This document shows positions 43,836 to 52,469 of a stretch of 63,065 nt of DNA, one piece after another. Origin of the DNA: Bacteriovorax stolpii (GTDB taxonomy: Bacteria; Bdellovibrionota; Bacteriovoracia; Bacteriovoracales; Bacteriovoracaceae); the NCBI GenBank assembly GCA_945905815.1, contig CAMDQH010000010.1, positions 1-63,065 of the forward strand, read 5' to 3'. The position numbers were made by a program, and so were the translations under genes. The notes under the pieces are model-generated. The model saw only the letters and a program-made list of their open reading frames with translations. It did no database searches and was not told the origin of the DNA. Position 1 is the first letter of the stretch, and each line of letters begins with the position of its first letter.

Positions 43836-45550
43836 GTAATTGGTAGAATCACCCTAAAACAGGCGCCTTTTTTGTATTGATTTGGAATATATTCAAGATT
43901 GCCACCCATTTTTAAAGCTAGGTTTCGCGATAAAACAAGCCCTAGCCCTGTTCCTTGGGACTTTGTTGTGAAGAATGGTTTAAAAAGATTTACGATTTTA
44001 TCATCTTGAATGCCAAGGCCATTATCAGAAATATCAATGTGCACATTTGATTCATTAATTGAAACTTGTATGGTCAATTCACCACGTTCAGATTGTGAGC
44101 GCATTGCTTGGGCAGCATTAACAATTAAATTAAAAAAAACTTGAACAACAAAGATAAGTGGAACGTTGAGCTGAATATTTTCTGTACCAACAGCATAAGA
44201 AATCTTTTTGGAAATTTCTCTGATTTCGCTTTTTGCTAAAACAAGTGATTCATTAATCATTTTATTTAGAAAAACTGGCTCGTTTCCTGGTTGGATTTGA
44301 TATAAGTTGGAGAAGTTTTCTATGATTGACTGGCATCGGTCCACATTCTTTTCAATCTCACGCATTATGTCTTTATCATCTGCTGGAACTTCGATTGTCG
44401 TGAAAATCTGTGAACCAAGTTTTAAGCCAAAAAGAGGATTACTTAGTTCATGCCTTAATGTGTTTAAGAGCTCACCGAGCAAGGATATCCTTTGAAAGTG
44501 AAATAAATCAAAAGCGTAATGACGGAGTTCATCGCTATCGTAAAGATCTAAGCTAAATGCACCTTTAATTTTTTTATTAAAAAAAATATCTTGATCCTGC
44601 AGTTCATTTCTATAAAGATCGTTCATAAATGAAGAACCGGACTGCCCGTCTCTGATCCTTAATGGCAGCGGGAAATCTTTCAGGCAAATTCGAAGTTCAG
44701 AGATATTTTTATCTGAGAACTCTTGATCAATTAATCTTTCAAAATGAGGCTGTAGTAAATCGATGCAAGTTTCAAATAATTCAATTTCCTCGTTACTGTA
44801 GTTTAAAAAATCATGACGAGAGACAATTGCAATTAAACTATATTTTTTACTAGTGACTTCTTTAGAAAGAAAGTTCCCATTAAATGGTAAATTAACTTTT
44901 GGGAAAGATTCAGTTGAAAAAGATTTTATTTTTGATTTTCGTATAGAATTAAAGAACATATTAAAGTCTTTAACGCCCACGAGAGAATGAACATGCTCGT
45001 TTCTCCACATTGTTCCCATAAGTTCGGCTTTGGTCTGACCTTTAAGATGTAATATTATTAGAGAAGTTTGAAAGTTTTTTAAAAAAGGAACTTCAAGGAT
45101 TTTTTCAACCAGACCCTTTAAGGTGTGGGATTCCGTAGATATGATATTAACTTTCTTAATTATTTCATCCCAGAGGTCTTTTACGTTTTCCCCTGGAGTC
45201 ATCGAAACATTCGAGAAAATTTTCTTTTCAATCGCCTGTGTTGATTTAATGAATGATTGAAAAGTGTCCACTGGGTAAACAAGAGTCTGTGAATACGATT
45301 TAAAACTCTGAAGTAGACTTATTATATTCTTAATATAATAAGGAAAATCGCAAAACTCCCCATCGGGAAATTGCGCCCAAAGCCGTGAATTTTTTTTCAA
45401 CAAATTGAATTGGGCTTCGCTAGGCAAAACACAGCAAAATACGTCTGGATCAATACTTAATGTGGGAAGATCAACGAGAATCTGCGGATCTATATGAATC
45501 GCTAGAAGTTTAGTTGGCGCTTGATTAGGGGAATTATATCTATTTTCCAC
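43832..45550 (-). CDS. Soluble sensor histidine kinase
   Basis: 572 residues, no membrane segment. The N-terminal 130 residues are unrecognised, 140-280 looks like a GAF-type sensor domain, then an H-box with His367 (TLRHELSNPL), N-box NLIVNAAQAM, and G-boxes DNGLGIQ and TGLGLVL. It is therefore a cytoplasmic kinase. Its GTG start overlaps the previous gene by 49 bp, and its stop overlaps the response-regulator start. The flagellar setting suggests a role in motility timing; the ligand is unknown. Confidence 0.9.
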   Translation of the reverse strand: MENRYNSPNQAPTKLLAIHIDPQILVDLPTLSIDPDVFCCVLPSEAQFNLLKKNSRLWAQFPDGEFCDFPYYIKNIISLLQSFKSYSQTLVYPVDTFQSFIKSTQAIEKKIFSNVSMTPGENVKDLWDEIIKKVNIISTESHTLKGLVEKILEVPFLKNFQTSLIILHLKGQTKAELMGTMWRNEHVHSLVGVKDFNMFFNSIRKSKIKSFSTESFPKVNLPFNGNFLSKEVTSKKYSLIAIVSRHDFLNYSNEEIELFETCIDLLQPHFERLIDQEFSDKNISELRICLKDFPLPLRIRDGQSGSSFMNDLYRNELQDQDIFFNKKIKGAFSLDLYDSDELRHYAFDLFHFQRISLLGELLNTLRHELSNPLFGLKLGSQIFTTIEVPADDKDIMREIEKNVDRCQSIIENFSNLYQIQPGNEPVFLNKMINESLVLAKSEIREISKKISYAVGTENIQLNVPLIFVVQVFFNLIVNAAQAMRSQSERGELTIQVSINESNVHIDISDNGLGIQDDKIVNLFKPFFTTKSQGTGLGLVLSRNLALKMGGNLEYIPNQYKKGACFRVILPIT

Positions 45551-45921
45551 TGAGTTAAATTATCTTTTAATTCATACTTAATCAAATCTTCCAGCACAAC
45601 GGAGTCATGTTTTTGCTGGGCCTGATTAATGCCTTTAAGGACAAATAAGAGATGAATATGTGACTGTTTTATTTCTGGTACATTAATTTTCTTTTTCGTA
45701 ACAAGAATTTTCGAAAGCAAAGTGGTTAATTCGACGAATTTGGTAATATCGGCCGACATACTAGATAATTGAAGGTTTCTAAAATACTCTTTATCACTTG
45801 AAAAGCTTTCAATATAATTTATTTGCTGAATAATATCGTTCAAAAGATCCTGGCCGATAACAATTGTATCAGTCAAAATGACATCAAATTCTTTGAAGGC
45901 TTCAACAGTCATCCCTGACAT
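45502..45921 (-). CDS. Hypothetical helical protein in the flagellar operon, 139 aa
   Basis: All-helical by appearance, no membrane helix, ending in an acidic/basic amphipathic run (LLFVLKGINQAQQKHD...). A good AAGGAA ribosome binding site precedes the ATG, and its 3' end overlaps the kinase gene by 49 bp. Small helical proteins in this position downstream of fliD/fliS can be chaperones or checkpoint proteins, but I do not recognise a family. Confidence 0.62.
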   Translation of the reverse strand: MSGMTVEAFKEFDVILTDTIVIGQDLLNDIIQQINYIESFSSDKEYFRNLQLSSMSADITKFVELTTLLSKILVTKKKINVPEIKQSHIHLLFVLKGINQAQQKHDSVVLEDLIKYELKDNLTQWKIDIIPLIKRQLNF

Positions 45922-45938
45922 GATTTCTTCCTTGATAC

Positions 45939-47285
45939 TTAAATGGTAACTTCGTTTTTACGCAATGTCACAGTAAATAATTCTAACATCGCCTTCAAGG
46001 CCTGCTGCTCTTCCGCATATGTTAAGAAGCTATGCTGAGACTGATCTAGTAAAGTTTTACCTGCATTTTGTCCTCTACGAATTCGATAGAAATCCAGAAT
46101 CGGTCTTAAAAAAGAATTAGATTGAGAGATTTTGTCAGTTATTACTTCCATCTCTTGCAAATTTTTTATGTGGCCCTGAATTTTATTATTATCTGCCGAA
46201 ATTGATTTTGCTTCTTGGTATATTGTATCTACAGAGCTCATAACGTAGTCATATAAGCGAACGAGCTTATTTAAAACTTCCACCTGGTTTTTTAGAAGTT
46301 GAATTTGACCTGACTGACAGCTAATTATTTCCAGATTTATATCAAAAAGATTTAAAAGATAATTCCAGAGAATTACATGTGCTTGGTAAAATGGATAATT
46401 ATCATCGCTGGAGTTGAGGCTCTTTAAAAAGCTCCCAAAAAGATTTTCTTCATCAATTTGATAAACTGCATATGGAAAGTTAAGGGGAATATCTTTATTC
46501 TGAATTTCGTTAGTTATAAATGGCAGAAGTTTTTCGGAATTAATATGTGTATTTTTTGAACTTACAACATAATGACCTTCGTCATGTGGAATAAGGTTAA
46601 ATCCTTGAAATTGACTGCAAAGGAAAATCCCTGTTGCCCCGCCATTGCAAATTTTCAAGGACTCAAAATTGGCCGGACCAATGTATAAAACTTGGGATAG
46701 ATTAGAAACCGGATCAATTTCAGATATGTCTCTTATTTTTATATGAGGGTAGTGCAAATTTATTAGTGTGATGAGATTTTCTTGTTCGTTGGCTAAAAAA
46801 AAACTAGTATTACATAGACCAATAACAACTTGTTGATAATTTTTATGATTTTTTTTCGGTCTAAATATTTTCTTAATTCCCAGAATATTTTTGTAAATAT
46901 CCTGCATATGAAAAGTTAGAAATGGTGCTCGTGCCTTAAGTGTCAATAAATATGAGGACCAAGCGTCAGGTACAATTAATTGACTGCTCTCTTCGTAGGG
47001 GCCAAGCTTTTGTTTTGATTTAATTAGGTTATGAATTGGCCAAGTATTTTCTTCCATTGAGAAGTTAACACTAATATCAAACTCTTTATCGACGACATCT
47101 GATATTTGGGTTGTAATGCCATTTATAATTGGTTTAGAACCATCTTGGATTTGTGCTAGCGATTTAGGATTGGCAAGAAGAGTTATTTCAAAATCTTTCA
47201 GTGAATCACGGTGACGTTCCAGCATTGTTAGTGTTTCAAATAGAAAATAAGCTTCATCCATTTGGATGATGATTAGTTTCTTCAC
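45939..47285 (-). CDS. Unknown protein with glycosyltransferase-like (GT9-type) N-terminus
   Basis: 448 residues. The first 160 residues look like a Rossmann half of a GT-B enzyme (KKLIIIQMDEAYFLF..., FEITLLANP, then a second strand-helix set), like heptosyltransferases but without clear catalytic motifs. The last 150 residues are helical and may form coiled coils. It starts at a GTG 2 bp after the FliT-like gene. Glycosyltransferases beside fliD/fliS often modify flagellin, so that is a plausible but unproven role. Confidence 0.5.
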   Translation of the reverse strand: MKKLIIIQMDEAYFLFETLTMLERHRDSLKDFEITLLANPKSLAQIQDGSKPIINGITTQISDVVDKEFDISVNFSMEENTWPIHNLIKSKQKLGPYEESSQLIVPDAWSSYLLTLKARAPFLTFHMQDIYKNILGIKKIFRPKKNHKNYQQVVIGLCNTSFFLANEQENLITLINLHYPHIKIRDISEIDPVSNLSQVLYIGPANFESLKICNGGATGIFLCSQFQGFNLIPHDEGHYVVSSKNTHINSEKLLPFITNEIQNKDIPLNFPYAVYQIDEENLFGSFLKSLNSSDDNYPFYQAHVILWNYLLNLFDINLEIISCQSGQIQLLKNQVEVLNKLVRLYDYVMSSVDTIYQEAKSISADNNKIQGHIKNLQEMEVITDKISQSNSFLRPILDFYRIRRGQNAGKTLLDQSQHSFLTYAEEQQALKAMLELFTVTLRKNEVTI

Positions 47286-47287
47286 AC

Positions 47288-47635
47288 TTACTTCACATCA
47301 GATAGGTTGTAGCCCTTAACATTTTCTTTTTGCTTGTAAGTTTGTTCGATTTCTTTTTTAACTTCTTCCCTATGACCCTGGAGTTTCGTTAAAAGTTTTA
47401 CATCTAGATTTTTAATGTATTCTATTTTTCTATTCAGTTCGTTTCGTGAATCAATAGATATTGCTTCCCAATCAATTTTTTGTGAAATCTGGTCCAATAC
47501 CGAAAGAAGGCGTTCTCTATTTTGTGTAAAATCTTCAAGTTTGTTAGTCTCGCTATAATCAGACTCTAACATTGACTCAGTCATAGTCACGGCCTTCATG
47601 ATAAATTCATCAAAAAGGCTAATCATTTTATCCAT
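47288..47635 (-). CDS. FliT-like flagellar export chaperone
   Basis: 115 residues, highly charged and helical, ending in a long coiled-coil-like run with many Lys/Glu. FliT proteins (about 110-120 residues) follow fliS and bind the cap protein FliD and the export ATPase. The start overlaps the fliS stop (TAATG), so the order fliD-fliS-fliT is as in enterics. Sequence alone is too generic to prove it. Confidence 0.6.
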   Translation of the reverse strand: MDKMISLFDEFIMKAVTMTESMLESDYSETNKLEDFTQNRERLLSVLDQISQKIDWEAISIDSRNELNRKIEYIKNLDVKLLTKLQGHREEVKKEIEQTYKQKENVKGYNLSDVK

Positions 47636-48033
47636 TATGCACTCTTAGTGTTGGTCGATTGAGTTTTTATCTGCTTAATGGCTTCTGTCCATCCATCATA
47701 AAGTGTGTTGAGAACCCTTAAACATCCTTCAAGATGAGTTTTATCAATCTTGATATTTGCCTGTGTGCTCGAATAAAGAATGTAGTCATAGAGTGATGCT
47801 AATTCTTTAGCAACATCTCCACCGACTTCGAAGTCCAGGCTATTTGAAAGCTCAACGATTATATCTTGCATCTTGCCGATATATTCGCCTTTTTTAGCGA
47901 TATTTTTATTCTCGATAGCTTCAATACCTTTTTTACAATTTTTAATTGCTGCCTGATAAAGCATCAGAAGGATTTGCTCCTTACTAGCAGTTTCAACAGA
48001 TGTTTTTTTGTAAGCGCCTAAACCATAACTCAT
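47635..48033 (-). CDS. fliS: Flagellin export chaperone FliS
   Basis: 132 residues. The N-terminal YKKTSVETASKEQILLMLYQAAIKN is characteristic, followed by the helical bundle with a SLDFEVGGDVAKELASLYDY segment. FliS binds the flagellin C-terminus and prevents early assembly. GGAGGA precedes the ATG; the gene lies 28 bp after fliD. Confidence 0.94.
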   Translation of the reverse strand: MSYGLGAYKKTSVETASKEQILLMLYQAAIKNCKKGIEAIENKNIAKKGEYIGKMQDIIVELSNSLDFEVGGDVAKELASLYDYILYSSTQANIKIDKTHLEGCLRVLNTLYDGWTEAIKQIKTQSTNTKSA

Positions 48034-48061
48034 AAGATCCTCCTTCTATATCACCATTATT

Positions 48062-49453
48062 CTACCCTAATTGTTGAACAGGATTCATTGGCCCTGCTAA
48101 ACCGGCAAGTCCTGCCCCCTGACCTCTGATTTTAGACATTGTCTCTTCTAGTCTGGCAAATTTGGCTTTTAATATTTCTTCTTTTGACGCGAGCATTCTT
48201 TGTCTTGTAACGATCTGTCGGTCAATATTTACAATCTGGCTTTGTAGTCCAGATTTTCTAGTTTGAAGGGCACCACTTGGTGTATTCAATAATGTTTTAG
48301 CTGTATCTTCTAAAAGATCTATAAAACCATTACTTTTACCTTTTTCAACTGAATACATCCCAGTTAAAGTTTGAGCTACGGCTTTATAATCTTTCGAAAT
48401 GGCAGCTTCAAATTTAGGTGAATCAAATTTTAATAAACCGCTCCTCTCAAATGTTATCCCAAAATCACCAACACGGTGAGGACCACTTTCTGTCATGATA
48501 GGAGTAAAAACAGCAGCTCTTACTTTACTTTCAATTGTCGTCAGAGTGAGATCACCACCGAGACTTCGAGAAGTATCAGTTTTTTCGTCAAGCGTATTTT
48601 GATCCTTAATAAATTTAAGTACGTTGTTAATATTATCAACAAGACCGGTAATCTTAACTCCGATTTTCTCTACGTCTTCAGTAATATCAATATTAATTTC
48701 TTCGCCAATTTTTGCTTTTTTTAGATCAATCGTCACTCCGGGAATAAGATCTGTTACCTTATTGGTTGGGATCTCTATCTCAAAACCATCAAGTTTTACC
48801 TTGGCATCTTGCGAAGGCTTTTCTTGGTCAAAGTATAAATCGACCTCTCCATCTACGAGGTAAAGGTAAGGGAATTCAGCATTGTTTCCATCACCGGTTT
48901 CTTGCATGGCAATCATGATTCGATAAGGCTCATCTTCACCTTTGCCATCGTTAACGACAGTGGCTTTAAGGCCAAGGTTAGTATCTGCGTTTATAAGTTT
49001 TGCAATGCCGGTCAGGTTTGCATTTTCTTCATCGACATAAATTTCTTTGGTTTCGCCGTTGGGAAGAACGGCTTTTATGTAGCCTACCCCAAGATAGGTT
49101 TTATCTTTGTCTTCTACGCCATTACTAATTGCTGAAGACTTACTGGCAAGTTGTATAACTTCTAGATTATATTTTCCTGGGTCTGCTACGTTCTTATCGG
49201 CCGATACCGCGATATTTGGATTATCACCCGTATTAACCTTCATTTCACGTAAACTACGAGCACCCTTATTCTTAAGAATCTCACCGCGCATACTTTCGAC
49301 GAGTGTAATTAGCTGACCAACGAGAGCTTTCTTGTCTTCGATTTTACCCTTGCGAGCTTCCATTTGTTTTAAAGGAATTTTCTCTGCCTCAACAATCTGT
49401 TGAACAATGTCTTTGGGTAGTCCTGAATTGATAGAACCAAAGGAAATCCCCAA
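48062..49453 (-). CDS. fliD: Flagellar filament cap protein FliD
   Basis: 463 residues, about the E. coli length. The N-terminal SGLPKDIVQQIVEAEKIPL and early coiled-coil, the central domains with VSADKNVADPGKYNLEVIQLA, and C-terminal helices match FliD (HAP2). The start is TTG, set by GGAGG six bases upstream. It begins the operon that continues to recN. Confidence 0.93.
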   Translation of the reverse strand: MGISFGSINSGLPKDIVQQIVEAEKIPLKQMEARKGKIEDKKALVGQLITLVESMRGEILKNKGARSLREMKVNTGDNPNIAVSADKNVADPGKYNLEVIQLASKSSAISNGVEDKDKTYLGVGYIKAVLPNGETKEIYVDEENANLTGIAKLINADTNLGLKATVVNDGKGEDEPYRIMIAMQETGDGNNAEFPYLYLVDGEVDLYFDQEKPSQDAKVKLDGFEIEIPTNKVTDLIPGVTIDLKKAKIGEEINIDITEDVEKIGVKITGLVDNINNVLKFIKDQNTLDEKTDTSRSLGGDLTLTTIESKVRAAVFTPIMTESGPHRVGDFGITFERSGLLKFDSPKFEAAISKDYKAVAQTLTGMYSVEKGKSNGFIDLLEDTAKTLLNTPSGALQTRKSGLQSQIVNIDRQIVTRQRMLASKEEILKAKFARLEETMSKIRGQGAGLAGLAGPMNPVQQLG

Positions 49454-49520
49454 TTCTTTCCTCCATGAAACAGCTTGGGATAATCAGGCATCATGCCTTC
49501 AATCACACTTTAATGTAGCA

Positions 49521-49586
49521 TGGGACATAGTTGATGCAAGTGGGAAGAAAGTGAGCTACGATTTAAAGTAAATGGGAGATAGTTGA
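49521..49586 (+). repeat. Imperfect direct repeat pair between fliD and the divergent membrane gene
   Basis: TGGGACATAGTTGA at 49521-49534 and TGGGAGATAGTTGA at 49573-49586 differ at one base and start 52 bp apart. The second copy is also one arm of a stem with TATCCCCC at about 49598. The whole 209-bp gap (49454-49662) holds no gene; the repeats could be an operator. Confidence 0.45.
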
Positions 49587-49662
49587 ACAGTCTATCCCCC
49601 ATTTTGAGAATTAGGTCTAAGGTTTGGACTAACATAATAGTCCACTATTCTGATCGGATATT

Positions 49663-51198
49663 ATGAAAAATACTTTAGCAAAGAACTCAAATATTATTTG
49701 GGAAAAGTCCAAATTCTTTATAAATCGAGCAGTTATTTACTTCTCGTTCCTGCTTTTGCCCGTATGGATACCAAAATCCCTAGAAATTAACATGTTCGTT
49801 CAATCCATGATGATGCTGGCCTATCTCATGTTTATGGGAAGCCAATGGTACCTACTTGGGAAGGAGATCGATCACCGGTTTAAAATCTATTTTAGGGCAA
49901 ATTCCAGTATTGACCGCGTTCTTTATAGAGTCATTATTGGCAATGCCGCGATGTTAATTATCTTTAATTTGATGTCCTTTATTCCCGAATCAATCGTCAG
50001 GCACTTTTTTTGGGGATTCTTTGTGGTCATAGGATTATTTTATTCTTGGCCGACACGGGGAAAAATTATCCAAGAATCAGTTTCAACACAATTCACTGAA
50101 TACAAATATCTTGATGCTTTTGAAAAGACTGTTTTGTTTCTTACAATCGCAATGTTCGTAACATCCATGCCGAGTTTTCCATTCATCAGTAATCTGGAAA
50201 CGTTTAAATTAATTGTAGATCCAGAAGAAAAAATGAATGGTCAGTTGTGGAGTTATCTTCATATGAATTTTTTTCCATTCCGCCGTTTTCCTCACTTGAT
50301 GAATCTTGGTTGGAGTATGCACTTTTATTTTGTCAGCTTCAGTATTTATCTTTTAGCTTTTTATGGGATATTACGTTTTTTTATTTCTAGGCGACTTTCA
50401 ATTTTAGGACTTTTTGCCCTTGTTTCCACTTGGAGTTTTCCACTTTTTTTAAGAAAAGATATTTATACATGTGCCTCAACCACGTTTTCAGTTTTATGGG
50501 TATGGTCAATTCTATGGTGCGTGAAGAGTTCCACTTATAGAGCTGGACTTATGTATGGTCTTCTTTGCTATGCCGGGGTAACTCTCAATTATAACAATTT
50601 CTTTCTATTTCCTGTTGGTCTTGGCCTTCTCTATTTTTATTTTTTGAGAGAAAATACTGACTGGTATCGAAGCCAATTTGTGAAATACACTTCCTTAGGA
50701 ATGTTCCTGATTCTAATAACTTTAGTTACACATATTGACTTGAGATTTTTTGAACATGCCATGACTTTTCACCAGTTTAATAATTATTTAAGCATGTTAA
50801 TAAAGAGAAAAGCATTTTATTCCATATCCTTTATAGGGCTAATTGCATTTATCGTTATGATCATAAAGCCAAAAATTAAACTTATGGCGACTTTGACGAT
50901 TGATTATAAACGGCTCGGTGAACTTGGAATTCTGGTTATTTGTGTAGTTACTCTCAGTCTTATTGTTGATAAAGATCTAGTTAAAAACTTTGGCATGTTG
51001 TGGTTTGTGGTTTTTCTCTCAATTCTTCCTCTGGAATGGATTTTTCAAAGTATCAGTCGACTACGTTCAAGAAGAAATTTTATATATGCGATTTACATTC
51101 TGGTCTGCTTATTGGATTCCCATTTTGAAGGAAGAGTTAGAATGCTTTACAATTTTTATCAGTCTCCCCCAGATATAGTTGAGTTTTTGAATCGTTAA
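49663..51198 (+). CDS. Polytopic membrane protein, possible GT-C-like, unknown function
   Basis: 511 residues with about eleven or twelve hydrophobic segments and a basic N-terminus. A larger extracytoplasmic loop at about 180-210 (FKLIVDPEEKMNGQLW and MNFFPFRRFPH) recalls GT-C glycosyltransferase loops, but no clear acidic catalytic motif can be named. It stands alone, divergent from fliD. Codon use matches neighbours. Family not recognised. Confidence 0.68.
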   Translation: MKNTLAKNSNIIWEKSKFFINRAVIYFSFLLLPVWIPKSLEINMFVQSMMMLAYLMFMGSQWYLLGKEIDHRFKIYFRANSSIDRVLYRVIIGNAAMLIIFNLMSFIPESIVRHFFWGFFVVIGLFYSWPTRGKIIQESVSTQFTEYKYLDAFEKTVLFLTIAMFVTSMPSFPFISNLETFKLIVDPEEKMNGQLWSYLHMNFFPFRRFPHLMNLGWSMHFYFVSFSIYLLAFYGILRFFISRRLSILGLFALVSTWSFPLFLRKDIYTCASTTFSVLWVWSILWCVKSSTYRAGLMYGLLCYAGVTLNYNNFFLFPVGLGLLYFYFLRENTDWYRSQFVKYTSLGMFLILITLVTHIDLRFFEHAMTFHQFNNYLSMLIKRKAFYSISFIGLIAFIVMIIKPKIKLMATLTIDYKRLGELGILVICVVTLSLIVDKDLVKNFGMLWFVVFLSILPLEWIFQSISRLRSRRNFIYAIYILVCLLDSHFEGRVRMLYNFYQSPPDIVEFLNR

Positions 51199-51243
51199 CG
51201 TTGTGTTAAGTTACGATTTTTCTTGAATTTATCTACTTTTCTT

Positions 51244-51273
51244 TTGCACCCTATCCAAAAATATTGCTACAAT
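51244..51273 (+). promoter_or_regulatory. Sigma-70-type promoter for the small gene at 51329
   Basis: TTGCAC (51244-51249), an 18-bp spacer, then TACAAT (51268-51273), close to the TTGACA/TATAAT consensus. It would give a leader of about 50 nt before the TTG start. Confidence 0.6.
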
Positions 51274-51289
51274 TTTACTAATCAAGCAG

Positions 51290-51308
51290 GAAGAGAATGG
51301 ATCTCTTC
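51290..51308 (+). promoter_or_regulatory. Leader stem-loop of the small gene at 51329
   Basis: GAAGAGA (51290-51296) and TCTCTTC (51302-51308) form a perfect 7-pair hairpin with an ATGGA loop, ten bases before the AAGGAGG ribosome binding site. It may protect the mRNA 5' end or regulate translation. Confidence 0.5.
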
Positions 51309-51328
51309 TTAGGCATCAAGGAGGACTT

Positions 51329-51565
51329 TTGTACAAGACTCACTTAACGGCCACTGTTTTCAAAGATTTCTCTTCTTGTTATCAACATTTCACGTCTCAG
51401 CCACCAAAAAGTCCTGACCAAGCATTCGTCTACGTAGATGCTGATGGTGTGAAATTACTGACCAGTGTAGTGGATGACTTAAGTGCGGCAAACGACGGAA
51501 TTTTTGCACTTTCTGTGGCGCAAGATGGTTTTGTCGAAATGCTAACGCTCCATGAATCAGTTTGA
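51329..51565 (+). CDS. Small orphan protein, 78 aa
   Basis: I recognise no family. The start is a TTG with a full AAGGAGG ribosome binding site. The protein is neutral to acidic, with no membrane helix; the strand-rich middle (QAFVYVDADGVKLLTS) followed by another strand set could form a compact beta domain. It has a promoter, leader hairpin and strong terminator of its own, so it is probably a separately regulated and well-expressed transcript. Confidence 0.65.
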   Translation: MYKTHLTATVFKDFSSCYQHFTSQPPKSPDQAFVYVDADGVKLLTSVVDDLSAANDGIFALSVAQDGFVEMLTLHESV

Positions 51566-51615
51566 AAATTTTGGGGGAAACTGAATCGCTCAACAATTGT
51601 TAATTACACAAATGT

Positions 51616-51642
51616 AAGGGGAACCTAGTGTTCCCCTTTTTT
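51616..51642 (+). terminator. Strong Rho-independent terminator
   Basis: AAGGGGAAC (51616-51624), loop CTAGT, GTTCCCCTT (51630-51638) and a run of six T. It ends the small-gene transcript about 50 bp after its stop codon. Confidence 0.95.
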
Positions 51643-51734
51643 ATGAGCTTGATTTTACAGTAAATGACTGAACGCAAAAGACAGGTGTTAGGTTAAGTCA
51701 AACAAAAATAATTGTGGAAAACTAGGGATATTTT

Positions 51735-52469
51735 GTGGATAAAAAAATATTGTTGAGATCAAATTTGGCTAAAATAATGGTTGAAATAATTGGACAGATT
51801 GACCAAGTCACTCAGTTACACTCAATACCGGAGTCCAGTGTAAAACTAGATGGGACTCCAGTAACTCTTCTTGATTTGGCCTTATCTAATCTACTGGAAA
51901 AGATGTCGAAACAGCATTTTCCGGATGTTACCTTTTACTCCGAAGAAAATTATACCACTTTAGATTTTCCTCTTCTGGCAATTGATCCCTTAGACGGCAC
52001 TAGGGAATATATTAAGAATCGGCCGGAGTGGGCAATCTCGATTGGATTGTTTGCATCACAAAACTTTGTCGGTGAAGGTTGGGTCTATAATCCAGTTAAA
52101 AAAGAGTTATTTAACAGTGAAATAAGTTGTGTGGCACATGTGGATAAACCTGAATATTACGGAGAAGTTTCTCATTCGGAGTGGGATAAAGGTTTATTTA
52201 AGCTGTTTATAAGTGAAAGATTTAAACTCAAGCCTATGGGCAGTATCGCTTATAAACTAGGCCGACTTGCAGCTGGAAAATTAGACTTTGTTGTTAGTTT
52301 GGCCCCTAAAAATATATGGGATATTGCAGGTGGGACACTGCTATGTCACCAATCTGATATCAAGTTTTATTCACAGGGGAAAGAAGTCCTAGAAGTTAAA
52401 CAACAGTATTTGCCCCCTCTTATTTGGTGTCGCGAGGAACTTTTTGAAGAACTTTCTTCTCTCTTATAA
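51735..52469 (+). CDS. Inositol monophosphatase-family protein, CysQ-like
   Basis: 244 residues. Family motifs: KLDGTPVTLLDLALS near 35, SEEN near 73, DPLDGTREYIKNRPEWAISIGL near 88 and WDIAGG near 196, the lithium-sensitive phosphatase metal site. The GTREY spacing resembles CysQ (3'(2'),5'-bisphosphate nucleotidase), which recycles PAP from sulfate assimilation, but other substrates in the family cannot be excluded. GTG start. It overlaps the convergent nth by 50 bp. Confidence 0.88.
   Translation: MDKKILLRSNLAKIMVEIIGQIDQVTQLHSIPESSVKLDGTPVTLLDLALSNLLEKMSKQHFPDVTFYSEENYTTLDFPLLAIDPLDGTREYIKNRPEWAISIGLFASQNFVGEGWVYNPVKKELFNSEISCVAHVDKPEYYGEVSHSEWDKGLFKLFISERFKLKPMGSIAYKLGRLAAGKLDFVVSLAPKNIWDIAGGTLLCHQSDIKFYSQGKEVLEVKQQYLPPLIWCREELFEELSSLL

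Noticed and set aside
47900-49320. Several plus-strand open frames opposite fliD
   Set aside because: They are antisense shadows of fliD with no ribosome binding site and no protein-like composition.
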